Of a DNA stretch of 64,000 nt, positions 1 to 7,726 are shown piece by piece. The stretch is from the NCBI RefSeq assembly GCF_000732615.1, contig NZ_JPGL01000053.1, positions 1 through 64,000 of the forward strand, written 5' to 3'. The notes beneath the pieces are model-generated. The model made no database searches and was not told the origin of the DNA. It worked only from the letters and a program-made list of their open reading frames with translations. Made by a program: the position numbers and the translations under genes. Within the stretch, counting starts at the first letter, position 1; every line of letters starts with the position of its first letter. This stretch comes from Burkholderia paludis. Lineage in GTDB: Bacteria > Pseudomonadota > Gammaproteobacteria > Burkholderiales > Burkholderiaceae.

Positions 1-346
1 TCTCACGCCGGCAAGATGGCCTCAGTCTTTTTTTGCGAGCGCCTCCGCCACGATCTCGGCCTTGATCTTCTCCTCGACGTACATCTTGCGCAACCGAGCA
101 TTCTCGGCCTCCAACTCCTTCATCCGCGCGATCAGTGAGACGTCCATGCCACCGTACTTCGAGCGCCATTTGTAGAACGTCGCCGTGCTGATGCCCAGTT
201 CCCGGCACAGGTCCGGCACCGACAGCCCCGATTCCACGCGCTTGAGCGCGTCCATGATCTGGCTGTCCGTGAATCTCGATTTCTTCATGCTGTAGAACTC
301 CCTCAACGAGAAAATTCTACTTCTGATCACACCGGTCTTTTGGGGG
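1..346 (-). mobile_element. IS3-family (IS407-group) insertion sequence, right-hand part only
   Basis: This is the 5' end of an insertion sequence transcribed leftwards out of the window. It contains the complete OrfA and the upstream terminal region, which on the minus strand begins near a C-rich CCCCCAAAAG stretch and runs through GGTGTGATCAGAAGTAG, a leader I associate with IS407-group elements (from memory). OrfB and the other end lie outside the window. The element joins directly onto the coding sequence of a type VI lipase gene, so it probably caused that truncation. The exact last base of the inverted repeat is uncertain by a few bases. Confidence 0.8.
22..288 (-). CDS. IS3-family transposase OrfA (IS407 group)
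   Basis: This 88-residue protein starts MKKSRFTDSQIMDALKRVE and has a helix-turn-helix (residues ~20-45, ending in TFYKWRSKYGG) followed by a leucine-zipper-like helix (MKELEAENARLRKM). That is the standard OrfA layout: DNA binding to the terminal repeats plus dimerisation. The gene ends in an A-rich run (AAAAAAAG just before the stop). In IS3 elements such a run is where the ribosome slips by -1 to make the OrfAB transposase, so frameshifting is expected here, although OrfB is beyond the window edge. The ATG at 288 gives the usual family length; the longer upstream reading frame runs backwards through the lipase fragment and is not used. Confidence 0.9.
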   Translation of the reverse strand: MKKSRFTDSQIMDALKRVESGLSVPDLCRELGISTATFYKWRSKYGGMDVSLIARMKELEAENARLRKMYVEEKIKAEIVAEALAKKD

Positions 347-1086
347 GGATTACCGATGCACCGAAGCTCGACCAACCTTTCGAGCCGGTGGCAATGAAGA
401 ACGGATACCCGATCCAGGCAGTGAAGGACGGCGACAAGGCGGTGAGTTTCTTCAACGAAGGCAACGACCCGCCTGCTTCGGACCGAGATATGAACAAGGC
501 CGCGGTGAACAAGCGCGGAGGAGACGCGATTGACCAATATGATGGGTCTGCACCGGCAGAAGGCAATGCAGCGAGTGAAGCCGGGCTTCGATACGAGATG
601 CATGCGATCGTGCGTCAAACAGCTCGCCGCGACCAAGACGCAGACGGCCCGATGTTCGGTCCGAACGGCAGCGTGATCTCGGAAACACCAGGTTACAACG
701 CAGCCGATGATCGCACGCGATATGCGAATAGTACGGTTACGGCCTACCTCAAGAGCACTGAGAAGAACAACCCGACGAACCATTCGATAACCATGACGAA
801 CCCGATGCATGCGGAAAAGGCGCTCGCGTATGATCTGGCAATCGGCGTGTGTCGATTGACGTCGCAAGACTGGGCCGATCTGCGCATTGAGGCCGATTGG
901 CGATTCAGCGGAAGCGTTAGCCAAGGCAATTCAAGTAAGAAGTACTCAGAGTATTTCAGTAAAGGAACAATGTCGAATGCCCCGCTCGAGGCGTGGCTCA
1001 AGACCGATCCAGATGCTGCAATGCCGAAGCGCATCTCGGACGAGCGGGATCCGTCGTGGATGCTCGATGTGGCCAAGTTCGTATGA
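346..1086 (+). pseudogene. Type VI lipase effector Tle3-like, C-terminal fragment truncated by IS
   Basis: An open frame of about 246 codons enters from the IS border with no credible start codon or ribosome site, so only the C-terminal part of the protein remains. Residues such as DRDMNKAAVNKRGGDAID and the segment MTNPMHAEKALAYDLAIG, followed by a tryptophan-rich end (DWADLRIEADWRF), resemble the C-terminal region of the DUF3274/Tle3 family of alpha/beta-hydrolase phospholipases delivered by type VI secretion. The catalytic hydrolase domain would lie upstream and is absent. The next gene encodes a Tla3-like adaptor and a PAAR gene follows, which is the known tle3 neighbourhood. The family call rests on remembered sequence patterns plus context. 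The stop codon overlaps a possible ATG for the next frame (ATGA). Confidence 0.65.
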
Positions 1087-1220
1087 ACGCGCTGCTTTCG
1101 ACATGGCCACGCAGGATCGGCGCGATAGCGGCACTCCTGCTGATAGCCTTTGGTGTGGCAACGGTTTCGCTCTACTATTCGACTCGTGGTGCCAGCCAAC
1201 CCTTGACCCGAGGAGAAGTA

Positions 1221-2573
1221 ATGAAGCAAATCTTGGTGCTGCCGATCCTGATCATCGTAGCGATCGTGGCGCTCAGTGTCGCATTTACGAAGTCGCGTTC
1301 GCCCAAAACAACGACTCCTGAGGCGATTCCCACTGCTGCCGCAGCATCGACGCAAAACAAGCCGTTTCGTGCACAGGTAGTCGGTCTCGCGTGGCTAAAC
1401 CCACTCCAGCGACGGGACTACCCGACTGAATGGCAGTTGCTGTGGACCTTGGGTCTCGTCAAGCCGAACGAGCAAGACGATATGGTTAAGGCCGAGCCTC
1501 AGAAATTCACCACGCTACAACCGATCGTTGGTATTGCCGACGGCAACAACGGGCGAGAAACGTTCAGCGGTTTTTACGAAAAATACGTCGATCAGCTCCT
1601 CGCCCTGTTCGGCGAAATCTATGTCATGAGCCCGGTGTATTTTTATACCGTCCATTCGAAGAACCCAAAGGAATGGCGCGAACTCGCTGGCACACATATC
1701 GAGTTCGCCATCCCTGAAAAGCGCCTTGATCCGGAAGAGACTCGTAAATATTTGGACAAGGAATTTGTCTCCACGTTCGAGATAGGAAACAAGTACTTTC
1801 CGGATCTGTGGAGCAAAGATACGCCACCTGACATACACATCACTGCCGGTGGTGCAAACGCAGGATTTACATCGCTTAACCGCGCTCTCGACTTCTTGCA
1901 GGCCCATCCGGACCAAAGCGTTTGGGTCATGAACTGGGACGCGCCGAGCTTCCCGCCCAAAGATGGGCAGATGAACGAGAACATGGTGCTGTTGGTGCTC
2001 ACGGGGCCCGATTTCAAGACCGACCGCGAACCACTCGCGTGGCTTGGTCGCGCTGCTGTTGGGAACGTGAACGACTTCGAGAAGAAAGCGGGTACGACAC
2101 GCGGAGTCGAGGCGTGGAAATCAACCATCGACCAAGCGGCCCAGAATGCCGGCGTGACGACTACAGACCTGCACTATGTCATTCATGACGCCGGCAAGGG
2201 CAGTGACGCCGCGTCCGCCCGTCTCAGCGCGCTGTCACAGACGTTGACGGAAGTTCTACCCGAGTACGATTACCAGAAGCAGACGTTCAACACGTCGGCG
2301 TTACTTGGCGAGATGGGCGCCGGCACCGCGCTGACCGACGTGGCACTAGCCATCGGTCGTGCGAATCATCTCGGCGGCAATACGTTAGTGGCCGGCACAA
2401 CCGATGCCGATCACCCAACGGCAGTCGTCGTTGCGCCTCCGACAAAGCTTAATTCGGTTGATCCGAAAGCGCCGTGGTTCCGCGCACGTGGCGGCGGATC
2501 GGCCTTTCTACCTTGGTGGGGAAAACGCCATGACATCGACTACAGCCGCTACGAACAGGGCTATACATTTTAG
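1221..2573 (+). CDS. Tla3-like type VI lipase adaptor (DUF2875 family)
   Basis: This 450-residue protein has one N-terminal membrane anchor (residues ~4-24, ILVLPILIIVAIVALSVAF) and a long periplasmic-type domain. The domain contains LAWLNPLQRRDYPTEWQLLW, a repeated ITAGGANAGFTSLNRALDFL element and a tail ending GKRHDIDYSRYEQGYTF. This matches DUF2875 proteins, whose characterised member Tla3 holds the Tle3 phospholipase in the periplasm and loads it onto VgrG. I chose ATG 1221 because AGGAGA sits 5 bases upstream. An in-frame ATG at 1083, overlapping the stop of the lipase fragment, would add 46 residues with a second hydrophobic helix but has no clear ribosome site. The gene is intact although its client gene is broken. 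Confidence 0.75.
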   Translation: MKQILVLPILIIVAIVALSVAFTKSRSPKTTTPEAIPTAAAASTQNKPFRAQVVGLAWLNPLQRRDYPTEWQLLWTLGLVKPNEQDDMVKAEPQKFTTLQPIVGIADGNNGRETFSGFYEKYVDQLLALFGEIYVMSPVYFYTVHSKNPKEWRELAGTHIEFAIPEKRLDPEETRKYLDKEFVSTFEIGNKYFPDLWSKDTPPDIHITAGGANAGFTSLNRALDFLQAHPDQSVWVMNWDAPSFPPKDGQMNENMVLLVLTGPDFKTDREPLAWLGRAAVGNVNDFEKKAGTTRGVEAWKSTIDQAAQNAGVTTTDLHYVIHDAGKGSDAASARLSALSQTLTEVLPEYDYQKQTFNTSALLGEMGAGTALTDVALAIGRANHLGGNTLVAGTTDADHPTAVVVAPPTKLNSVDPKAPWFRARGGGSAFLPWWGKRHDIDYSRYEQGYTF

Positions 2574-2651
2574 AGGCGCAGCCGAAGGCGCTTGTCCGAT
2601 TCGGTGTCGCGTAGATCGGCACCGCCGGCTATTTCGGCTCGCGGGGAAAGT

Positions 2652-2924
2652 ATGAATTCGGGGGTGTACAAACAGTCTCGCCCTCACCGTTTCTTGGCGT
2701 GGGGTGCCGGGATGCTTGTCGCGGGATTCGGCCTCTTCTCGGTCTTTTGCATATCCCTGGCGATCGGTGTGTTCGATCAGCTTGGGATCACGATGGACGA
2801 CGTTTCATTTATTGTCATCGTCGCAGTCCTGATGGCGGCGATCGGACTGATCCTTATCGTTGTGGGGCTCGTGAATGCATTCCGAGCGCGCAGATCTGTC
2901 AATCAGGCCGAAGTCCGTAGATGA
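2652..2924 (+). CDS. Small two-helix membrane protein in type VI effector module
   Basis: This 90-residue protein of unknown family has two predicted membrane helices (about residues 14-36 and 49-72, the second rich in Ile/Val/Leu) and a short charged tail. GGGGA lies five bases before the ATG and decides this start over an in-frame codon at 2592. It lies between the Tla3-like adaptor and the PAAR gene on the same strand. In enteroaggregative E. coli the tle3 cluster carries Tli3 immunity genes near this position, but Tli3 is a lipoprotein and this is not. A role in immunity or in anchoring the effector is a guess from position only. Confidence 0.6.
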   Translation: MNSGVYKQSRPHRFLAWGAGMLVAGFGLFSVFCISLAIGVFDQLGITMDDVSFIVIVAVLMAAIGLILIVVGLVNAFRARRSVNQAEVRR

Positions 2925-2996
2925 TCGTGACGTTGATAGTTCGACGGGATCGTAGGCAGAATCCGCGCCGAGCTTGAACCAGGAGTAGGAGCTTTT

Positions 2997-3254
2997 ATGC
3001 GCGGCGTGATTCGGGTAGGAGACGTGCACAGTCACGGCGGCCGTGTCGAGTCTGGTGCACCGAACAGCGAGGTCATGGGGCGACCGGTCGCGAGAATCGG
3101 CGATCGCTGTACCTGCCCGATCCATGGAGAGTGTGTGATCGTTGAGGGCGATACGGCGTTCGACGTCGAGGGAAGCTTCGCATCGTTCGACGGTCACAAG
3201 ACTTCGTGCGGTGCAGTGCTGATCACATCCCTCCCTACGTCCGGGCGAACGTAG
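2997..3254 (+). CDS. PAAR-domain protein (type VI secretion spike tip)
   Basis: An 85-residue stand-alone PAAR protein. It has the expected short-repeat pattern: IRVGDVHSHGGRV, then GRPVARIGDRCTCPIHGEC with cysteines and histidines for the zinc site, then GDTAFDVEGSFASFDGHKTSCGA. PAAR proteins form the sharp cone on the VgrG spike and recruit effectors. A good AGGAG ribosome site precedes the ATG. There is no fused toxin domain, so cargo would be carried through VgrG or the adaptor. No vgrG and no structural type VI genes are in the window, so this is an orphan effector module that would use a core apparatus elsewhere. The PAAR call itself is firm. Confidence 0.88.
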   Translation: MRGVIRVGDVHSHGGRVESGAPNSEVMGRPVARIGDRCTCPIHGECVIVEGDTAFDVEGSFASFDGHKTSCGAVLITSLPTSGRT

Positions 3255-3362
3255 GCTCACCACACAGGTGCCGACCGCCTGTTCCGACCACAACGACCCG
3301 GTGTTCGCGCTATTGGTCTCGCGCGGCCACTACGGGCGAAAGTCGCACCTCCAGAGATCAAT

Positions 3363-3908
3363 ATGAGCGTGTTTCCTGACTTCGCGCAGGAGATTGCAGA
3401 CGCGGCGCGAGTGACATATCGAGCCCTTCTCGCGGCATACCCGAACGACCATTTTTACGCGTTTGCACTCTTCACTGACGGTGGTGCGATGACCGTCGTG
3501 CCGGCCGCAAATTCTGATGAAGGGCTGAAGCGGGTCCGCGAGCTGATGGAGGTCGGTGAAGATGAGGATGCGCCCGAGTTTACATGGGCGCCCGCCGAGT
3601 GGGCATATGAATCAGCCGAAGCAGATTCGTTCAATTCGCTTTGCAAGAGGCTGGCCGATACGGTACTGAGTCCGAAATTTCAAGAAGCCAAGTTCGGCGA
3701 GTTTTTCAAAGACCTTCAACACGACATGATCGAGGCACTCAGGCTGCTCGATCAGGAAGGGTTGTTCGGTACGGGGGCGGAGCGCGAGAAATTCACGCTG
3801 TTCGTCTCGATCAGTGATGACGACGGCGCCGTGCAACTGGAGAACGAATCCGCCAAGGTCCTGAATCCTCCTGCCGCATTCGATCGCTTTATCAAACGCT
3901 ACGAATAG
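3363..3908 (+). CDS. DUF4303-like protein, candidate immunity protein
   Basis: This 181-residue acidic soluble protein has no signal peptide or membrane segment. Features include YALLAAYPNDHFYAFALFTDG-like N-terminal text (a pattern of DUF4303 proteins that accompany contact-dependent and type VI toxins), the motif WAPAEWAYES, and a C-terminal NPPAAFDRFIKRYE. It is the last gene of the co-oriented effector module after PAAR. Proteins of this type are often found as immunity or immunity-like genes in polymorphic toxin loci, so an inhibitor role is plausible. An immunity protein against a periplasmic phospholipase would normally be exported, though, so its partner may be a different toxin. Family assignment is from memory. 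Confidence 0.65.
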   Translation: MSVFPDFAQEIADAARVTYRALLAAYPNDHFYAFALFTDGGAMTVVPAANSDEGLKRVRELMEVGEDEDAPEFTWAPAEWAYESAEADSFNSLCKRLADTVLSPKFQEAKFGEFFKDLQHDMIEALRLLDQEGLFGTGAEREKFTLFVSISDDDGAVQLENESAKVLNPPAAFDRFIKRYE

Positions 3909-3976
3909 AGGCAGAAAGGCCGACACGAGATGTTGACGGGATTTTGCAAACGGCAAGGTGTGGTGCCGACGGTCAT

Positions 3977-4451
3977 TTACTGATCAGCAGGATGCGTGAA
4001 CTCGTCGGCTTCACAGAAGAAATCTCGTTGACCGGGTGCCGATGACGTCGGTCGGCGCGCAGCGCGTGGCCGCGCGTGCCCTGCCCGTTTCAGCATGCGC
4101 GCGATTGCCTGCAATTGCACCCAAAGATGGTCGGCATCCTCCACAGACAAAGTATCCGCTGCAGCTTCGAGTGCAGCCACAATCGCTTCGAATTGCTGCG
4201 GGGCGCCGGCAAGAACCGGCATGGCTCGCGCACGGGCCTGATCTTCTCGATAGAGAAACATCCAGCATGCGAGCGTTCTGCGCTCATCGCGAGATAGCTC
4301 GTCGAGCAACTCCGCTGGTAATGGCTCGTCGATACGAAACGACCCGACGTACTCCGCGGCCGCCAGGCCGCGATCGCGCGACTGCGCCGGCCCCTTTCGA
4401 CGGTTCGATGCGCACCAACTTGACTAGGCGTCCCTGTTTGCGAATCAGCAT
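3977..4451 (-). pseudogene. Uncharacterised Burkholderia protein, frameshifted
   Basis: Two overlapping minus-strand frames look like one broken gene. The first begins at ATG 4451 with MLIRKQGRLVKLVRIEPSKG. After a GGGG run (about 4392-4396) the sensible reading continues one base later as SRDRGLAAAEYVGSFRIDEP and on through LLDELSRDERRTLACWMFLY to a stop at 3977. Removing one G from the run joins the two into a ~157-residue protein without stops. The second frame alone has only a TTG start. The protein is soluble, with charged helices; function unknown. Either a natural +1 mutation or a sequencing error could explain it. Confidence 0.55.
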
Positions 4452-4547
4452 GGTGTGATGTCTGGGTTGATCCGCTTTAGGAATTCTGGACCAATCTGAG
4501 AGCGAGTTTTGCGGCAAACTTGACCCTGAACCAGGAGGTGGTTTGCC

Positions 4548-4709
4548 ATGAAACGGAAGCGCTTTTCGATCGAACAGATTGTGGCCGTACTGAAGCAAGC
4601 AGATCCGGCGAGAATAACGCAAGCTGTCATCAACACCGTCTGCTTCCATGGAAAATCCCCGACTGGGCGATTACCGAAGCTAGAGGGGCAGATAACTATT
4701 AAAGAATAG
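4548..4709 (+). pseudogene. IS3-family orfA remnant
   Basis: The frame opens MKRKRFSIEQIVAVLKQA, the classic first 18 residues of an IS3-family OrfA, with AGGAGG upstream. It then runs into unrelated sequence (DPARITQAVINTV...) and stops after 53 codons. The helix-turn-helix end and the zipper are missing. This is a decayed element end inside the low-GC left block and shows a second, older transposition event here. Confidence 0.6.
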
Positions 4710-4877
4710 AACCGTTTGACGGGAAAGCAAGTCCGCCCCCTCCGCGATGTGTCAGGAGGGCGTGAAAGTTACAAAATTGCTTTTCTCGTACGGCGAAGGA
4801 ACAATTTCTCCAAGAATTTTATAAAGAAAAATTATTCCCATAATAGGATAAAACGCCCGATCCATGCAAAAACGGCA
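4710..4877. other. AT-rich non-coding stretch
   Basis: No gene is supported. The DNA is much richer in A and T than the rest of the window (for example around 4800-4850) and lies between the IS remnant and the terminator of the LD-carboxypeptidase gene. It probably belongs to the transferred block. Confidence 0.5.
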
Positions 4878-4930
4878 GGAACCAAATTACTTAAACGGAC
4901 GATATCCGTCTGTTCAAGTAATTTGGTTCC
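4878..4930 (-). terminator. Strong hairpin terminator of the LD-carboxypeptidase gene
   Basis: Two perfect 15-base arms (GGAACCAAATTACTT and its complement) enclose a second small stem, ACGGA/TCCGT. Read on the minus strand the hairpin is followed after four bases by TTTTT, which fits an intrinsic terminator for the leftward gene ending 51 bases away. The arms are unusually AT-rich for this genome. Confidence 0.7.
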
Positions 4931-4981
4931 CGGCCACCTCACCGAAGTGCCGAACTGCACGATCGAGCAAGTAATCCGGCT

Positions 4982-5851
4982 CTATGCGTCGAACCGGATC
5001 GCACCGTTCTCGATGACAGCCTGGCTGCCGTATTGCCAAGTGATGTTTCGGTGTTCATGTCCGATCGGCAAGCCCGAATATATTGGCAGATCGAGGGCGC
5101 CCAGTACGTCGACCAGCATCTGCTCGAGCGTGAAATCTGCGCCGTCCGGAATCGGGCAACGCGTGAATTGCCCGAGCACGAACGCGCGAGCTCCGTCGAA
5201 AGCACCGCTCAGTCGCAGTTGCGTCAGGCTTCGGTCGAGCCGATAGCCGAATTCCGTCACGTCCTCGAGTAGCACAATCGCGTCGCGCGAGCGAAGCGGC
5301 CAGCGTGTACCCGCGATGCTCGCCAGCACCGTCAGGTTACCGCCACACAGATGCCCCTGCACCACCCCGGAGTCGCCGGACAGGTGCCGCAGGTTCTGTA
5401 CGGCGCGTTCGTCGCCGCTAAGCACGGCGCGGATATCGGCGCGCGTCGCATCGTCGACCTTAGTCGCCAGACTGTGAAATGTCGGACCATGCAGCAAACG
5501 CACGCCGGGCCGATCTGCGAGTGCGCAGAACAGCGACGTTGCATCGGAAAAGCCGATGATCGTCTTTGGCGTCGCGATCTCGTCGGGTAAGTGCTCGAGC
5601 AGATGCGCGCACCCGAATCCCCCTCGTGCGAGCCACACGATCTCGATCGACGGATCCATCAGGGTACGCCGCAGGTCGTCTGCGCGCTCCTCGGCGGTAC
5701 CGGCGAAATAACGGTATCGGCTGCCGAGATGCGCGCCCGCCCTGACTTCGAAGCCCCAGCTTTCAACTAGCGCGATGCCACACGCGATGCTTTCCGGATC
5801 GGGAACACCAGCAGGCGCGACCACGCCCACCGTCTTGCGTCGTGATTCCAT
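4982..5851 (-). CDS. LD-carboxypeptidase (peptidase family S66)
   Basis: This 289-residue cytoplasmic enzyme of the LdcA family removes the terminal D-alanine from murein tetrapeptides during cell-wall recycling. The nucleophile Ser102 is in IIGFSDATSL, the glutamate in VLLEDVTEFGYRLDR and the histidine in GLPIGHEHRN, giving the Ser-Glu-His triad of S66. The N terminus (VGVVAPAGVPDPESIA) matches the family start. It is a single gene, with a hairpin terminator just downstream and a divergent SRPBCC gene 320 bases upstream. Some S66 members hydrolyse other substrates (for example microcin C-like peptides), so murein is the likely but not certain substrate. Confidence 0.88.
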   Translation of the reverse strand: MESRRKTVGVVAPAGVPDPESIACGIALVESWGFEVRAGAHLGSRYRYFAGTAEERADDLRRTLMDPSIEIVWLARGGFGCAHLLEHLPDEIATPKTIIGFSDATSLFCALADRPGVRLLHGPTFHSLATKVDDATRADIRAVLSGDERAVQNLRHLSGDSGVVQGHLCGGNLTVLASIAGTRWPLRSRDAIVLLEDVTEFGYRLDRSLTQLRLSGAFDGARAFVLGQFTRCPIPDGADFTLEQMLVDVLGALDLPIYSGLPIGHEHRNITWQYGSQAVIENGAIRFDA

Positions 5852-6171
5852 TGAATGGCTACCTGGACGATGGAGAACTCGCTGAATATACCCGCACCGC
5901 CCGCTAACGACTCAGCCTTGCAACGCGGCGTCAAGCGCGCGGAAATCACGATCGCCGGAGTCGTAGAGCAAAATGAAGTCGTCACCCTCTGCGAAGCAAA
6001 AATGTCAATTCGCCGACCGTTTTCGAGCGAGGATGCGAAACCCTCGTGAATTCACAACCATCCCTGATCAGCCAACCAGCTGGATGCGATCATATTGCAC
6101 CGCGCGCACGCGCTGCCATGCACTGCAAGACGCCAGGCGGCGCTGAACTCTTTTCCACTGGAGCCTGAACA
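5852..6171. other. Divergent intergenic region without a clear gene
   Basis: This gap lies between two divergent genes. A 64-codon frame at 5855-6049 lacks a convincing ribosome site and resembles nothing. It must hold promoters for both flanking genes, but I see no confident -35/-10 pair. Confidence 0.4.
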
Positions 6172-6699
6172 ATGTCGTCGATCGATACCCCGATGGATAC
6201 CCGGATCGATACCGTTACGCGGCGGTCCATCGTCCGCGCGAGCGCCGATTCCGTCTGGAAGCGGGTCACCGATCCAGCCGGCATCAACGACGAGCTTTTT
6301 CCAATCCTGCGCATGACCGTGCCGGCATCCATCCGAGGCAAAGTCATCGAGGAGATCCCGCTCGGCGTACCGGTCTGCCGCAGCTGGTTCCTGCTGTTCG
6401 GGGCGCTGCCGATTGACTATGACGACATCACCATCGCGCGCTGCGAACCAGGCCGGCAGTTTCGCGAGGAATCGACGATGTTCAGCATGCGTTCGTGGAC
6501 CCACGAGCGCGTATTGCGCGACGTGCCAGGAGGCTGCGAGGTCACCGATACGCTGACCTATCGGCTGCGTTTTCCGTTGCGCTTCAAGCGATGGCTGATT
6601 CGCGGTGTCCTCGGCTATTTGTTTGCGCACCGTCATCGCCGGCTTGCCGAATGGTGCGAGAGACAGCCGCAGCAACCTCAAGCCGTCCGCGAGCGATAG
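6172..6699 (+). CDS. SRPBCC-family protein
   Basis: A 175-residue protein with the START/Bet v1-like (SRPBCC) pattern: an N-terminal strand RRSIVRASADSVWKRVTDPAG, a conserved turn around FPILRMTVP, paired strands (HERVLRDVPGGCEVTDTLTY) and a C-terminal amphipathic helix (LGYLFAHRHRRLAEWCE). These proteins bind hydrophobic ligands in a helix-grip cavity; the ligand is not evident. It stands alone, divergent from the LD-carboxypeptidase gene. There is no signal peptide, so it is cytoplasmic. Confidence 0.75.
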   Translation: MSSIDTPMDTRIDTVTRRSIVRASADSVWKRVTDPAGINDELFPILRMTVPASIRGKVIEEIPLGVPVCRSWFLLFGALPIDYDDITIARCEPGRQFREESTMFSMRSWTHERVLRDVPGGCEVTDTLTYRLRFPLRFKRWLIRGVLGYLFAHRHRRLAEWCERQPQQPQAVRER

Positions 6700-6837
6700 C
6701 GGGCGCAGCGTCCGAGTAACGTCGCCGGCATAGCGTGCAGAATGGAATGCGCCGTGATCTACGTGACGCAATGGCACCATGGAAAAGCCAGCCCGACACA
6801 CCTACCCGCCCGATACTGGCCGCCACGCCCGGACGAT

Positions 6838-7620
6838 TCATCGCCGGTTGCCTCCAGGGCTGACGCCCATCCGCTGCCGATACATCTCGATAAAAGCCGA
6901 TGCATTTCGATAACCCAGCTGATATGCAACCGCCTTCACGGACACCCCTTCGTCGAGCAGCGTGACGGCCCTGACCAGCCGCAACCGCTGTCGCCACTCG
7001 TTGTACGACATGAACAGGCCGCTTCGCCAGCGCCGCGATAACGTGCGCTCGGTCGAGCCGATCTGGTCGGCCCACTGGGCAAGCGTACGCCGATCGCCGG
7101 GGTCGGCTTCGATCGCCCGGATGATCGGCAGCAGCAACGGATCGTCCGTCAACGGCAGATACGTCGAGTAGCGCTCCGCGGCAACCATCTGGTCGATGAC
7201 AACCTCGACCATGCGTCGATCCGCCGGCGTACGGGGATGCCCGACGCCACGCTTCGTCAAATCGAACACGAGCGTCTTGATGACCTCGCTCAGCTCGAGC
7301 GTACAAGGATTCCCCGGCAGATCGACACACCGGTGACTTGCGAGGTGAACGACCACAAACTCGGTCTCCGATGTCGTGACCGACTCATGTTCGACCTCAG
7401 GCGGAATCCAGATCGCGTACGCGGGCAGCGACAGATAACGCGCCCCCGCAATGCTGAACTCTACGATTCCGGACACGGCAAACAGCAACCGCCCCCACGG
7501 CTGACGCTGCGCCGGCACCGACATCTCCGGCCCGAAACGCGCGCGACGCAGCCAGACCGGATCCGGAGCCTCGCCGAACAGATTGGTCACGGGAGTACCC
7601 GTCGCAATATCGATATTCAT
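6838..7620 (-). CDS. AraC-family regulator with cupin domain (NimR-like)
   Basis: A ~260-residue regulator. The N-terminal half is a cupin (GIVEFSIAGARYLSLPAYAIWIPP, then HES), with the WIPP motif common to NimR-type regulators. The C-terminal half has two helix-turn-helix motifs (LAQWADQIGSTERTLSRRWR and VKAVAYQLGYRNASAFIEMY). I placed the start at ATG 7620, which gives the normal family length; upstream in-frame ATGs at 7665 and 7773 would run into the divergent operon. It faces the cyclase/lactonase operon across 106 bases and is very likely its regulator, with the cupin as possible inducer site. Confidence 0.82.
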   Translation of the reverse strand: MNIDIATGTPVTNLFGEAPDPVWLRRARFGPEMSVPAQRQPWGRLLFAVSGIVEFSIAGARYLSLPAYAIWIPPEVEHESVTTSETEFVVVHLASHRCVDLPGNPCTLELSEVIKTLVFDLTKRGVGHPRTPADRRMVEVVIDQMVAAERYSTYLPLTDDPLLLPIIRAIEADPGDRRTLAQWADQIGSTERTLSRRWRSGLFMSYNEWRQRLRLVRAVTLLDEGVSVKAVAYQLGYRNASAFIEMYRQRMGVSPGGNRR

Positions 7621-7726
7621 TGTCCGATTACCGGCATTTACACAGATAAAGACATCATCGATCATAACTGCGTGGCGTGGTTGACGTAAATCACCCGCCC
7701 TCTCCCACTCATCACGAGCATCCAAC

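Noticed and set aside
4716..5246. 176-codon plus-strand gene overlapping the end of ldcA
   Set aside because: It runs antisense through the LD-carboxypeptidase C terminus and across its terminator; no support.
5855..6049. 64-codon gene in the ldcA/SRPBCC gap
   Set aside because: No ribosome site, no codon bias, no recognisable text.
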